64,000 nucleotides of DNA from Sequoia sempervirens (GCA_007258455.2 VDFB02321272.1:55368-119367), one strand, 5' to 3'. Shown: positions 46,128 through 58,201, counted from the stretch's first letter. Notes: generated by a model from the sequence alone, not told the origin. A program made the numbers and translations.

Positions 46128-46146
46128 TGGTATTGTTGCCAAGGAA
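46128..46146 (+). other. Decayed primer-binding site of element G
   Basis: TGGTATTGTTGCCAAGGAA lies 3 bp after the LTR. It aligns with the common plant gypsy primer site TGGCGCCGTTGCCGGGGAA (Asp/Asn-type tRNA); all six differences are C-to-T or G-to-A, as expected of methylated-cytosine decay. Confidence 0.6.
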
Positions 46147-46698
46147 TGGTGTTAAAGGCCTGCTAGTCTAGTGAATTAAGTTAGGACTAGTGCGCTAAGG
46201 TGAAAGTCTACGTGACCATCAACCTTGCCTAGGTAATTAACCTTAGTGTGCTCTATTATAAATCATAAATGCATGTATCATATAGGGACTGTAAAGGAAG
46301 AAATTTGTTAAGAAGGATAAGGGAAATATTTCACAACAAGAAAACTCACAAAATGAATTAAAACCATTAGTTGTGCACACCCCATCTAAGAAATAGTTAG
46401 TTGAACCAGATATTGAGTGATGTGGCATTGAGTCCACCACTATCAAGTCTCCTTCTAGTACCCATCAAGAGTCATTTGAAGAACTGTCTAAAAGGGTTGC
46501 TAAACTATTTCGAGAATCTTACAAAATTTGGAGTGGGAAGACCCCAAGTGACCTTCAACCATTCACAACTTTTTTCACTCCTTGGGCATATGGAACTATG
46601 GACAACAACAACAATAACAACAAGAACAATGAGAGAGAATTGGCCAACAACCCTGTTACTTTGAGTTTCCCATTGCACATCCAGAAGAGGATTCCCCT

Positions 46699-47480
46699 AT
46701 GAAGAACATACCGCACTCAAATTTTCTTGTCTTTCAAGGTATTTCTATGGAAGACCCTGATATGTTCCTTTTTAAATTTGAAATTTTGTGTCATAGTTAC
46801 GATTATCATACGGAAGCACAAAAGTTGAAACTATTCCTGGCTACTCTAAAGGATGCAGCATTGAGGTGGTTTATGGGACTAGGACACAAAACCATTCATA
46901 GTTGGGATGATATGAAGACAAAATTCTTGGAAAAATACCAAGAATAATGTAGGACCAAGGAAACACAAGATGAGATATTCCACATCATGCAATGTGAGGA
47001 AGAAACTTTAGAAGATTATTTGGAGTGTTTCCTATTTTGTCTACAAAGAACTAGACACATAGGGTTGACCCATGACACTATAAAAGTGCTCTTCCTTAGG
47101 GTATTAGAGATGAATATTTTTATACTTTAAATCTTATGGGTGGAGGAGATATTTATAAAATAAGGTTTGATGACATTTGTCATGTGTGCAGGAACTATTC
47201 AAGGTCCACCCGTTCAACTAGGGGATATGTCAGGAAACATGTCTCTCCCGAAGGGACATCAGGAGTTACAAAATGATAATTGGGTACATTAGTTGAGGAC
47301 CTCAAGACTGATTTATTGAGTCACATGGGTAAACAGATAGACACACTATATACACGAAGGAAGCAGGATGAGGCCAAAAAATCCCTTGTTATTTTTTTTC
47401 CTATTTGTCATTAAAGGCATAATGGTGAAGAATATCCAGCAGAGACACCATTCTAAAACCTCTTCCTGTAGGCATGACTA
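46699..47480 (+). pseudogene. Element G gag
   Basis: Retrotrans_gag domain: NFLVFQGISMEDPDMFLFKF, then AQKLKLFLATLKDAALRWFM and WDDMKTKFLEKYQE up to a stop at 46945. It continues in frame with EEETLEDYLECFLFCLQR (about 47000-47050), a degenerate LRVLEMN segment, and frameshifts beyond about 47100. This is the capsid-like part that assembles particles. The spacing of W..L, KYQ and E..ED....F matches the gypsy gag family. No CCHC knuckle is seen; the P/Q-rich stretch after 47500 may be the tail. Confidence 0.75.
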
Positions 47481-47845
47481 AAGTAGAATATATAGATGAG
47501 CTTGTTTACTTTATGGGCCAAAGGCAACCTTAGAAACCATGAGGAATGCCCCCAATTGATTATCAGTCATCACCTCAAAGTCCTTTTCAACAAAATCCTT
47601 TCTCAAACCAAATTTGATGGTTTGGAGATTGGAAACAACCTCCATACAACCCCCAATGGACACAACAATATACACATGCTTCACAATTGTGGCAAGCATG
47701 GCGAGTGCCACCACTAGCATACCCACAATATTAATCATTTCCTCCATATTCACCACCTTTAGCAATAAATCCCTATCAACAATCCCAACAACTCTTACCA
47801 CCTATTCCAACATCATCTAATCAACCATTTAGCTCAACTCAACCA
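47481..47845 (+). other. Gag-protease linker of element G
   Basis: Degenerate P/Q/N/T-rich coding sequence, frame uncertain because of several shifts. Nothing else is recognised. Confidence 0.4.
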
Positions 47846-48769
47846 ATGAAAGCAATGCCTATGCCTACACAACCATCAACCAATCTGAATAATAAGGTGG
47901 CTCAACTAATCTATAACAATGAGGTGGCAGGATACCCAGCTTATCCTATCAATACATTAGAAATTGATGGTGTACAACTAAAATTAGGAAAGAATATTCA
48001 AGGGACAACTATCACAGAGGTAGAGGATTCTCCAGTAGAACCTGAAGAAGAATAACCAAAGCCCCCATTTCTTGATAGGTTGCAAGAACAACCAAAACAA
48101 CAAGAAGCATCTCAATCAAATTTTGATTTTATGAATAAGTTATGCAATGTTAACATTAAAATTCCCTTAGTGCAGGCCACTCAAGATGTTCCAATGTATA
48201 CAAAAGTAGTTCAAGAACCATGTGGGAGAAAAAAACATAAGAAACAAGACCCCAAGATAGTCCAATCCATTGGACAACTTGCAGATTTGATGTTGGGAAA
48301 GATTTTTGTTCCTAAGTATGCAAATCCTAGGAGCCCAATGATAAAGGTACATATTAGTGATATAGTTATTCTGAATACACTTGTGGATTTAGGAGCAGCC
48401 ATAAATGTAATGAAAAATGAGACTAAGGAGAGACTAGCCCTTCAAGGACTAAGGCCTACTCCAACGATCTTGCAAATGGCGCATCGTTCTCTTGTAAAAC
48501 TAGAAGGTATGATTGAAGAAATTATTATTTTTATTGAGTCTTGGGAATATCCCATAGATTTTATGATTTTACAACCAAAGATTAAGCTAGGGGGATACCC
48601 CTTAATTTTAGGAAGACCTTGGTTAGCCATAACTAATGCTTTTATTAATTGCAGGTTTGGCAATATGGTGATTTCAAATGGAGAACAAACAAAGCAACTA
48701 ACATTGTACCCTCCAGCACATAACCATTATTGGAACCAGATGATTCATTATGGATCAATAGTGATTTAG
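47846..48769 (+). pseudogene. Element G aspartic protease region
   Basis: After a linker with VAQLIYNNEVAGYPAYP (47895-47950) and a stop at 48053, a 229-codon open frame (48080-48769) holds the retropepsin: TLVDLGAAINVM (about 48378-48413) supplies the catalytic Asp in the D-L-G form normal for the Tat/Athila branch, and LILGRPWLAITNAFINCR (about 48604-48657) is the flap-distal motif. It would cleave the Gag-Pol polyprotein. The protease frame itself is intact, the best-preserved domain of the element. Confidence 0.8.
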
Positions 48770-49130
48770 AAGAACCTTTACCTATTTTGACAATTGATCA
48801 AAATAGGGAGTTTGAAGAAATATCAGAAGACAATATTCTTAATAATTTCTTGCAAAATTATTATTTGGTTGATAATGTTTTAGAGATGATGATTTTTCCT
48901 TCGAGTATAAGTGACAATTGTCCCTTTGGGAATTTTCCATTAGTAATTCACAATCTATTAAGCATTTCATTACTTTGCATCAGTTATTACCACACAGTTG
49001 TATATATAGTCCATTTTTAGTATCTGGGAATTCTGATTCATCCTCATCCACTTCACAATTGCTTGTTGTAAATACTCCCATCCTTTCTCAAGATATGGAA
49101 GTTTTAGGTCTAGAAAAATTATTAACATAA
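48770..49130 (+). other. Protease-RT linker of element G
   Basis: Acidic, degenerate coding stretch (for example LEEPLPILTIDQNREFEEIS near 48770-48830) joining protease and RT, with frame changes. No separate domain. Confidence 0.45.
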
Positions 49131-50465
49131 ATCCCAACTTGAGTGCCTCACAGCTAGAAGACCTTATTCTTATGTTGTGTTCCCATAAAGATTCCTTTGC
49201 TTGGGATTACCAAGATATGAGAGGTATACATCTTGATACTTGTACACATCATATATATATATAGAGGAAGGAAGTAGACCTGTAAGACAACTACAAAGAA
49301 GACTAAACCCTGTCCTATGAGAAATCATTAAAGATGAACTTCTAAAGCTACTCAACGTAGGATATATCTATCCCATCTTTGATAGCCAATGGGTGTCACG
49401 TCTTCTAGTAGTTCCTAAGAAGAATGGGAAGTGGTGAATATGTGTAGACTATAGAGCCCTTAATAAGGCTACCAAGAAAGACCATTTCACACTCCCCTTT
49501 ATTGATCAAGTCTCATATACCCTTGCTGGAAAGAATTTCTTTTCCTCCCTTGATGGATTCAATGGTTATAACCAAATCTGTATAGCCCAAAGGACCAAGA
49601 AAAGACTACCTTTACTTTCCCATGGGGTTTGTTTTCCTATAATATCTTATCTTTTGGGTTGTGTAATGCACATGCTACCTTCCAGCAAACTGTCCTAAGT
49701 ATTTTTGTAGATTTAATTCATGATTGTGTGGGAGTGTACATGGATGATTTTACTATTTATGGTGGAATGTATGGGGAAGCAAAGGAAAATCTATAAAAAA
49801 TTCTTAAAAGATGCATTGATACTAATCTTTCTTTGAGTATGAGAAATGCCACATCTTAATGACTGAAGGTGTTTTCCTAGGACAATATATTTCTATAAAG
49901 GGAAATGAAGTAGATCCCAAAAAGGTAAAGATAATTCAAGACTTTCTTGTGCCTACTTCTCAAAAGGATGTATGTATTTTTTTGGGTCATGTTGGATACT
50001 ATAGACGGTTTATCTAAAATTTTAGCAAAATTTCCTCACTTGTTTTTATTTTGCTGGGTAAAGATGTTGATTTTTTGTGGACTCTAGAATGCTAGAAAGC
50101 TTTCAAAGAAATCAAAGGGAAGCTTATAACTACACCAATTCTGTGAGGACATAATTGGGAACTATCATTCCACATCCATACCAATGCTTGAGACAATTCC
50201 ATGGGAGTGATACTTGGACAAAAGGAATATTATCTCTTTTATTCCATTTATTATATCAGTAAGAATTTTACTAGTGTAGAGGTAAATTACATTTTCATTG
50301 AAAAGCAATTACGGAGTATTCTGCTATTATATTTTTGATGAATAATCCATTTGTTATAGGATGAGTGATTCGGTGGTTGCTTTTGTTGCAAGAATTTGAT
50401 ATTACTATTCTTGAAAAGTTGGGATGTGAAAACATCATTGTTGATTTCCTATCTAGGTTGTAGAG
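49131..50465 (+). pseudogene. Element G reverse transcriptase-RNase H
   Basis: RT begins near DMRGIHLDTCTHHIY (about 49216-49260), where an (AT)n run shifts the frame, followed by DELLKLLNVGYIYPIFDSQW (49331-49390), VVPKKNGKW, CVDYRALNKATKKDHFTLP and FIDQVSYTLAGKNFF. The active-site box VYMDDFTIYGG is at about 49734-49766. GHVGYYRRFI (about 49986) ends the thumb. RNase H is shortened or eroded: DNSMGVILGQ (about 50190) and EKQL (about 50300), ending with LLLQEFDITILEKLG and DFLSRL (about 50384-50460). At least six stops or frameshifts. It cannot be translated as one protein. Confidence 0.8.
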
Positions 50466-50559
50466 TAATAATGAACCAATTCCTATGGATGATGCCTTTC
50501 CCAATGAACATCTTCTTTCCATTTCTATAAAAATCCCATGGTTTTCTGATATTGCTAAT

Positions 50560-51778
50560 TATCTTGTCACATGTAGGTTTCCACCCTACTTTTCTCCAAG
50601 AGAATGACAAAAGCTTATAGGACTTAGTGGGTAGTATAGTTGGGTTAATGGTTTACTCTTTCATACAAGAATTGATAATATCATGTGTCGATGTGTTGTA
50701 GAGGAGGTTATCTTTGACATGCTTTGTGCATGACATTCTAAGCCTTGTGGAGGCCACTTTGTAGCACAAGCTGCTAACAAAGTTTTGACTACAGGATATT
50801 ATCAGCCAATATTCTATAAGGATTGTAAAAGGTTTGTTCAACATTGTGATAAGTGTCAACTTATGGGCCAACCTACACACTCTGATGAAATTCCCTTACA
50901 CCCACAATTATCAATTAAACCCTTTGAAAAATGGGGTTTGGATTTTGTAGGACCCATTAATCCTCCTTCTAGGGATAAAGAGTGTATTCTAGTTTGTATT
51001 GGTTATGTAACTAAATGGGTAGAAGTAGTAGCTTTGAAACATGCTCAAGATACAAAAGTTTCTAACTTCTTATACTCTAGTATTTTTACCAGGTATGGCA
51101 TACCAAGAGAGATTGTTACAAACTAGGGACCACAATTCACCTCTAATTTGGTTACAGCTCTAGTGCGAGAATATGAAATAAAACACCAAAAATATTCTTT
51201 GTATCATCCACAAGCCAATGGGAAAGTGGAGGTGACCAATTGGGAGCTAGAGAATATCCTCATAAAAATTGTGGCACTACACAAGAAGGATTGGGTAGAT
51301 CGACTTCCTAAGGAAGTTTAGGTCTACAAAACAAATTGGAAGACAACCATTGGCTTGACACCATATGAACTCAAGTCTATGGAAAAAATCTTGTATTTCC
51401 CATTGAATTTGAAGTAAAAATTCTCTACACTCCTCTTCAATTAGGGATGAGTCTCAACGAAGCCCAAAAGGAAAGAATCACTCAACTCCATTCCTTAGAT
51501 GAAATGTGCTAGGAATCCCTTTTTCATGTAGAGGTGATGAAAAAATAGAGGGCACAATGGCATGACCGCTTCATTCATCCATTAACATTCCAACTTGAGG
51601 ACTAGGCATTGCTTTATGAATCTTGGTTCCAAGACTTCAAAGGGAAATTTCATGCTCAATGGCTTGGTCCCTATGAGATTGAAATTGTTTATGATAATGG
51701 TGTTGTTAAGTTGTACACTATGGATTCAGAGTGCATGGCTCTTCTTGTCAACGAGCACCATTTGAAGCTATACAAATG
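50560..51778 (+). pseudogene. Element G integrase
   Basis: The zinc-binding HHCC domain is visible as HSKPCGGHF (50733-50759) and CDKC (50845-50856). In the catalytic core, WGLDFVGP has the first Asp (50941-50943). The second site, normally D-x-G-P-Q-F, reads Asn-stop-Gly-Pro-Gln-Phe at 51121, so the second catalytic Asp is lost. The Glu is kept in ANGKVEVTN (about 51229). A C-terminal GPYEIEIVYDNGVVKLYTMD-type segment (51670-51724) and HHLKLYK end at TGA 51776-51778. No chromodomain follows. A 114-codon stretch (50785-51126) is open; the rest has stops. Confidence 0.82.
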
Positions 51779-52993
51779 ATCCCTTTCAAAATAAAATTTT
51801 TCTTGTACTATGATGAAGGAACTCACTCTTGTTCCTGCCACCTCCCTGGAATAAACTGATATATATATATATAAATGCAATAAAACATCCAATAACAAAA
51901 ACCTTTAGGTGTCGTTGGCCAGTTAACAATTGAAAACTGAATTTTGATGGGTGTTAACTGCTAAATAAACTTAGAGGTGAAAATTGGTTTATTGGTGCCT
52001 CTAAATGGTGATAGGGTGAAAATCGGGATATCAGTGGTCTATCATCGTAAAAAAGTTACAAAAAAAATAGAAGCAAAATGGTACAATAGCTTCTTGTCAC
52101 TTTTGTTCCAAGAATTCTTAGGGGTTCAATATTCATGTCGCTACCTACTCTATGGTGCAATAGCATTGCTCATTGCTCATGTTGCATCAGGAGGTATCTT
52201 TTTGTCTCCCTACTACTTTCATCGGCCTTCACTCTTTGTCATCACATCATTTTAGTTTCTTATTCATGCAAGCTTTCTAGTTCTACTAGGAATTATTTCC
52301 TGTCATGCTTTAGACATGAACTTTTCCTTGACTCATCTAATGTTTGTGCTTTTTCACAATATTCCCTTTTGTTGATAACTTTCATCCTACGGGCAAGAAC
52401 TTTATTTTTGTCCTTCTCCTTCCAGCTATCATTTCTTCATTCGTCCTCCATTTTTCATCCTTCATCCTCTTTGGTGGCATCATTTTCGATATTTGCAATA
52501 CATCCTTCTCATGTGGCAACAGTCTCCTTTGTTGTCCTTCTGAGATGTGTTTTCCTTTCAAATATTTCTTGCTAGTTGTTTATTACTCATCATTAGCCTT
52601 CATCCATGTGACCAGCTTAGCTCCACGTTGTCTTTCATACTTCTATTGATACTGATATATTTGATAGTTCTATTTTTCCTTCTGCATTTATTAATTATTG
52701 TTCTTTCTATTGATTAAATGATGAAGGGGCCCATGGACGGCTCATTAAACTAGGGGGAAATGCTAACACCTTGTTACAAAATCATTCCAGTTGTCACTTC
52801 ATGACATCATGGTAAATTCAAATCTTACCTCACTATATACTCCATAGTAAATGTGCTCATACCCCACTGTCATTTCAGCCCCTAATTGTCATTGCTACTA
52901 TTCATAACATTTTACCATTGTAACTTTTTCAACATTTCCTATTACTATCACAAATTTCCTTAGATTTCTCACTATTACCACTTCCTAGTCACT
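51779..52993 (+). other. Long non-coding spacer of element G
   Basis: About 1.2 kb between integrase and the extra ORF, pyrimidine-rich in 52200-52650, which gives long Ser/Phe-rich open frames of no evident meaning. It contains a second polypurine-like tract (52750-52760). Such spacers before an extra ORF are usual in Tat/Athila elements. Confidence 0.5.
52750..52760 (+). other. Internal polypurine-tract-like motif
   Basis: CTAGGGGGAAA followed by TG closely matches the terminal tract CTAGGGGGAAG at 54861-54871. It lies about 230 bp before the extra ORF. It may be a central plus-strand primer or a relic of an older 3' end. Confidence 0.5.
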
Positions 52994-54663
52994 ATGGCTA
53001 ATGATCAAAGAACCCATTATGAACCTACTTCAATGGAGGAGCTATGGACTTGCAAGAATAAAGAAATATATGAAGTGTTCAAATAGGCCCAATGGGATGT
53101 TTATTTCAAGAAGTTGTGAGGGTTTGATAAAAGGGTCGCTCAGGAATTTGCAATGAGTTTTGATGGTGAGTAGGTCTTTGTGAGGAGCGTCCAATTTTCT
53201 ATCACTACTAATATTATATCAAAGGTAACAGGGTTACCATTTTCTAGAGAAGATTACTTCCCAAATAACAAAAATAAGGTTGTCGACCTCTAGCCCATGT
53301 GCAAAGCATTTATGAGAAGAGGCGAGTTTGTGGAGATGGTTCATGGTCAAGGCACAAAATTGGCTTCTCTGCCCAGAATCTAGAAGGGTGTGGCTAAGTT
53401 TATAATTCAATACATTACTTGTGAAGGCCACTATGTGTATGTTCATGCTCAACACTTTAGTTTAATGTTGCATTTGTGAAAGGATCAATTATTGAGTGTT
53501 CCTTATTTCCTTCATTATTCTTTGTATTGTATGAGCAAGGTAGTTCAGAAAGGGAAGAATAATTCATTATCCCACCATGTTTTAATCAAGTTGTTAATCA
53601 TCCATGCCCTAAAAATTCTCTCTCCCTCAAGTGAGTGGGACTCATTTGTTAATATAAATGACAACACTAGTTCTAAAGCTTCCGAAAACTCTTCGGATGA
53701 ATCTTCAAAAGAAGTTCCTAGCACACTCGAAGAAGGTTCTAAGGAAAAAAGAGACCTTGGAGTGAACCCTAGTTCTTCCAAAAGAAAAACCCATGGAAAT
53801 TCATCTTCAAAGTCCCCAATTCTAGCTCCTAGGGAAACTAGGGGCTCAAGTGCTAAATCTTCCAAAGTTTTAGATGTTGAAAGGTTGTCTACCAAACCTA
53901 ATAAAAGGAAACAAACCCTTTATGCAGATTATGAAAAATATTTGTCTCCTAAACCTTCCTATGATAGGAAGTGAAAAAGGAAATTAAAAGCTTATTCCAA
54001 CCCTATGAACAAACTAGAGGATCTAGCTAATGTTGTAAGTCATATGGGTAGTCCAAAAGAAAAGGAATTTGACTCAGATCTCGAAGTTTTATCTGAAGTC
54101 ATAAAGAAACAAGGTAAGGGTAGCAGGGAACATAGGATATCAACAAGAAAAGGGGTTCAAAAACCAAAATCAAAGAATTATCCTATTTCTGAGCCAAACA
54201 TTGTTGATATAGATCAAGAACCCAAGAGTCCCATTGCTGAAAATTATCTTGTTGATGAACCCTTATATGAACAGGAAGAAAATATTTTATTTGAATCCTT
54301 ATGTCCATCTCCAATAGCTTAGAATATTGAAGAATAGCTAGAAGAAGTTAGTGTAGATCCAGAAAGAACAAAACCAATAGACCCTATAGGGGAGCAAGAG
54401 AAACTTGACAATTCACCCCTTCTTGATACACAAATCAGTGAAGGAAATCTATAGTTAATTGAGTATATGGCAATGGAACAAAATGTTGATAAGACACATT
54501 CCCAAGGTAATCAGGAGATAGATGAAGAGAATAAGGATTAGGAACTTGGGGAGAAACAACAAGAGGAAATCCATATTTTGAAGGATGAGCTTGCCTGGAT
54601 AAAAGAAGAAAGTCATTATCTCCAAACCCAGCTACAAGAAGCTCAATCTGCTAAACAATAATA
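52994..54663 (+). pseudogene. Element G extra ORF after integrase
   Basis: One continuous plus-strand frame from ATG 52994 to TAA near 54661 (about 556 codons), broken by roughly a dozen in-frame stops but no evident frameshift. N-terminal part: ELWTCKNKEIYEVFK, VFVRSVQFSITTN, VTGLPFSREDYFPN (53222-53266) and LLIIHALKIL (53590). The middle is Ser/Lys-rich and probably disordered (53640-53920); the end is acidic with a coiled coil (EIHILKDELAWIKEE, 54570). Extra 3' ORFs of Tat/Athila elements are sometimes called env-like; no signal peptide or membrane segment is evident here. Function unknown. Confidence 0.6.
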
Positions 54664-54860
54664 AGTTGTCAAGATTAAAAACCCTAAAGAGTAACTTTCA
54701 CAAACACTTTAGGACAAGAGAACTTCATATTATCATCAATGAACATGAGTAGTAGGTTCAATATTTGAAGCAGAAGTGGGCTACAGAGATTAAAGGCACT
54801 TTGCATACATTACTGGGTTGGTGACCCTTTCCTTTGCATGGGGACATGCAAATACCTCAA
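54664..54860 (+). other. 3' untranslated region of element G
   Basis: Short region between the extra ORF and the polypurine tract; nothing else recognised. Confidence 0.45.
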
Positions 54861-54871
54861 CTAGGGGGAAG
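54861..54871 (+). other. Polypurine tract of element G
   Basis: CTAGGGGGAAG lies directly before the 3' LTR start at 54872, and primes plus-strand synthesis. Confidence 0.75.
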
Positions 54872-56052
54872 TAATGGGGGTTGAATAGTCTTAATATTTT
54901 TACCCTATGTTTTCCTTTCTCTTTTATCTTTACCACCTTCCTGTCTCTTTTATCTTTACCACCTTCCTGTCTCTTTTTTTATCAGTACAGTAAGTATCGA
55001 TATTTGATATAGTGTGAAGGAAATTAAAACTATTAGAAAATATCATTATTTATGGAAATACTAATTAACTTGTGGCTGAAATGGTAGGAAATTATTAAAG
55101 GAAGGTGTTAAAGCTATTAGGAATGTGGATGGATGAGGAGCAAGGAGTTGTAGATTAATAATCTATAGGCTATTTTTGATAGAATGCTAGTTAATTTGTT
55201 ATACGACTAGTGACCATCTTTTGTTGTATATTGAGCATATTTGGTTTGTTGGCCATAGGCTGAAATAAACCAAAACAAACCTTATCAATGCTTGGTAGTA
55301 TAATTATGTGTGTTTTGAAAAACTTGATATAGACATATAATATAGTTTAAGAACATACTACTGTTTTGAATCGTATTTTCAAGTTGTTGATGTAAATGCA
55401 TGATTAGCATGGTGTAGAGAAGCATTTGCATTTCATCACCAGAAAACCAAGGAGATAGGGCCCACTGCTTGCGTTGTCCAATGATCTTTTCTATTTTAGT
55501 TTCAATGTGGTAATGTGTGTGATTTGATTTTAAGAATTTTCCTTTCACAAGTTTGGCTATTTAAATTTGATTTCAATTTAGTTTTAGGTTGATTTATTAT
55601 CAGTTATCTACAATTGTGTTCCTAAAGCATTGTGTGGGAAGTAATACTCTGATCTAATTCATTACCACAGATACATAATCTATAAAGCTTCTTTATTTCT
55701 ATCATTACACAATTTTGTTACTGCACAATTATGTTACTATAGAGTTTCTATCACAATTCCTGGCGTAGTTCCTATCACAAAATAAGAACAGGTAAAGATA
55801 AACCAGATTTATGATTAGATAATATTTGTGTGTATTAGCTGCAATCATCCCCACTTAATTCACTGTTTTACAGCCCTTAAGTAGACTACCACAACACCTT
55901 TCACAATTTTAAGATCCCTGGATTGACATTTAAGGAACAAACTAGGTCAACTACTACAAAATTCCCAAGGATTGATCTAAGTATATTTACCAATTTAATA
56001 TAATTACAAGGATAGTTTATCTTCACTATCAATCCACATTTTTTTCCAAACA
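54872..56052 (+). repeat. 3' LTR of element G
   Basis: 1181-bp direct copy of 44987-46124, ending TTCCAAACA, followed by TAAAG. Its first three bases are TAA instead of TGA. It has a short duplication of CTTTTATCTTTACCACCTTCC at 54925-54970 absent from the partner. Confidence 0.85.
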
Positions 56053-56057
56053 TAAAG

Positions 56058-58201
56058 CATTTCCAAGATACCACATCCTACACCACAACCTACTAGGGTT
56101 TCTTCAAATCCCTATAATAAAATTTACAAGCTATGGAATGTATCTCTTATGAGGTGGTCCACCAATACATCAAAGAAATCACCTTCCTAGTCGACAAGGA
56201 CTACACATTCATGGAGGTGATTAAGCCCAAAAAAATCCTAGATACCAAACTTTCATATGAAAAAAAATATAGAAATATACAATTATACCCACACTCCTCA
56301 ACCTTCTCAAGGACCCACAAGTAGAGAATTTCACAACTTACCAAGGGTATATGGAAAACCTAGCTAAAAATAAATCAAAATAACATGTCAAGAAAAATCA
56401 AGAGAAACTGCATGAGAAATGGGGTTTACCAAAGAAAAAAATAGAGGAGCAAAGAACATCCACTCTTCAGAGGTCCAAAAGGATCCATATCAGTACTCCA
56501 CTTGTAGATCCTTCACAAGGTGAAAGTAGTAGCTTGAGGAAGAGAAGATTCGCCACCACACCTCCCAAGAAAGAAAAATCAGAAGAGGAAGCCACAAAGG
56601 CCCTCCTAAAAATAAGTTTGAAGAAGAAACCCAAGTGAAGGAAGAAGAAGGCACACAAGGAGGTCTCCCCTCAAATGGTGGACATAGAGGAGGAGGAACA
56701 AGTAGTACTAGAGGACACTTCTATCCCAGAGGATATAACTATCCTCGAGGTATCACCCCTAGTTGATGAAGATCAATTGTATAGCTGTCTATTCCACTAA
56801 GAGGTGTTGGCTATGACCCTCCAAAAATATCCAAACATGGTAGTTCCAAATTAATTGATCATAGAGAGGGAAATAATCAGGTACATGGTAGCATCCAACA
56901 TATCATTAGAGGATGTAATGGATCAATTCTCAAACTCCTTGACCATTGCACTAAATGGGAGAAGAAAGAAAGCAACTAAGGAGGATAAATTAAAATATTT
57001 AGCTATTAGGGAATTGGCTACTATAATTACACCTTTACAAAAGAAAAAATAGTATAAATTCATACCAAAGAGCTCCTATCAAAGTAGAGGTTAGAAAAAT
57101 CAATGTAGAGAAACCATAAATCACTTAAGCAATCCAAAAGGAGATAAAGGAGGCTACAAAAAAGCTTATCAAAAGTTGTGCAAAGGAAGAACTAAAATAT
57201 AAACCAACCACCTTAGAGAAAGAGCAATCTTATCCTCCTCTACAAGATCTAAGACACCATCCTCCCCCATAACATCCTTTATTTAGTCCATCAAGGAATT
57301 TTTGGATAGAAAAAAGAAAATCCAACCAATGGAATCTCTGTAGCTAGTCCAAATTTCTCTTGTAGGCTCACAAGTGGATATTGGGAGCATCTCGCCCTTA
57401 TATAAATTTCAATTAAGGGATATCTTACACCAAAAAACAAGGATGAAATATTGAATTCATTTGGAGAACTCAGATCAGTTGGAGGAGATAGTAAAAGACA
57501 TACAAAGAAAGTTCCACACACCTCTAAGGGGACTCATCCCAAACCTTGGCTAGCCAATTGAGAATTTTGGTAGATGAGGTGATCAAGGACACTCAATTAC
57601 AAAAGAAAACAATCAGGAAATAACCTTAGGAAGAGTAACAAAAGGAGAAAATAGATGAAGAAAGGAAGAAATGTGCCACCACATACTTTGCCTTAGAGTC
57701 TTAGATCAACACTCTAAAGAATATTGAAGGACACCTCAATGCATATACCAATTTTCCTATAATTTCCAATAGTAACAACTCTGATTAAGGATCAAATGGA
57801 CTAGCTAGAAGTTTAGATACTTTAGAGATCCATATCATATAACACCCTTCAAGATATAGATGTCCAATCTGGGGTACAGATTGAAGCACTTCATGCCCAA
57901 TTCAAATAGTTATAGGATCAAAGGGACAAGAGTTGGAATAGATTCCACCAACTAAGAGAAGTAGTAAGTCTAAGGCTCACACATATCACAGGAGTTCTCT
58001 AGGAAGCACAATAGTTATCATAGAAGATGCAAATTCCCTAAACACTTCCAAGGGTAGAGATGCTACTACTACAAATCTAGGTTCAAAACCAACAACCATG
58101 CTTAGCTAAAACACAATGGGAAAACACATTTGGTAGACTCAAGGATATATACAAGGATATCCTTCCAACATAGTAGCATTGAATTGAGGACAAGTCAATA
58201 T
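56058..58201 (+). pseudogene. Element H ORF, right part
   Basis: Continuation of the 44489-44981 coding region beyond element G. Segments: YEVVHQYIKEITFLVDKDYT (56145-56205); a basic K/E-rich part with PPKKEKSEEEATKALLKI (56560-56620); an acidic part VDIEEEEQVVLEDTSIPED (56680-56740); and a clean stretch 56855-57052 with MVASNISLEDVMDQFSNSL. Farther on, only short fragments remain between stops. Several frameshifts. No RT, integrase, protease or knuckle, and no family recognised. The end lies just before a polypurine tract, like the extra ORF of element G. Confidence 0.4.

Larger units (their letters stand above)
44987..56052 (+). mobile_element. Element G: complete but dead Ty3/gypsy (Tat/Athila-type)
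   Basis: 11.07 kb, flanked by a perfect TAAAG duplication (44982-44986 and 56053-56057). Order: 5' LTR, PBS, gag, protease, RT, RNase H, integrase, a long spacer, an extra ORF, polypurine tract, 3' LTR. The extra ORF after integrase and the protease form LVDLGAAIN are typical of the Tat/Athila branch. No chromodomain is seen. Every ORF has stops. It is inserted in the coding region of element H. Confidence 0.88.

Noticed and set aside
47511..47801. Val/Met-rich minus-strand ORF
   Set aside because: It is opposite the gag-protease linker of element G; the plus strand carries the recognisable retroelement frame.
48378..48413. Element G protease DLG as an inactivating mutation
   Set aside because: LVDLGAAIN-type sequence is the normal catalytic form in the Tat/Athila branch, so it is not counted as decay.
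52135..52649. Long Ser/Phe-rich open frames as a membrane protein
   Set aside because: They overlap in different frames of one pyrimidine-rich stretch inside element G's spacer; composition alone explains the hydrophobic, serine-rich translation.
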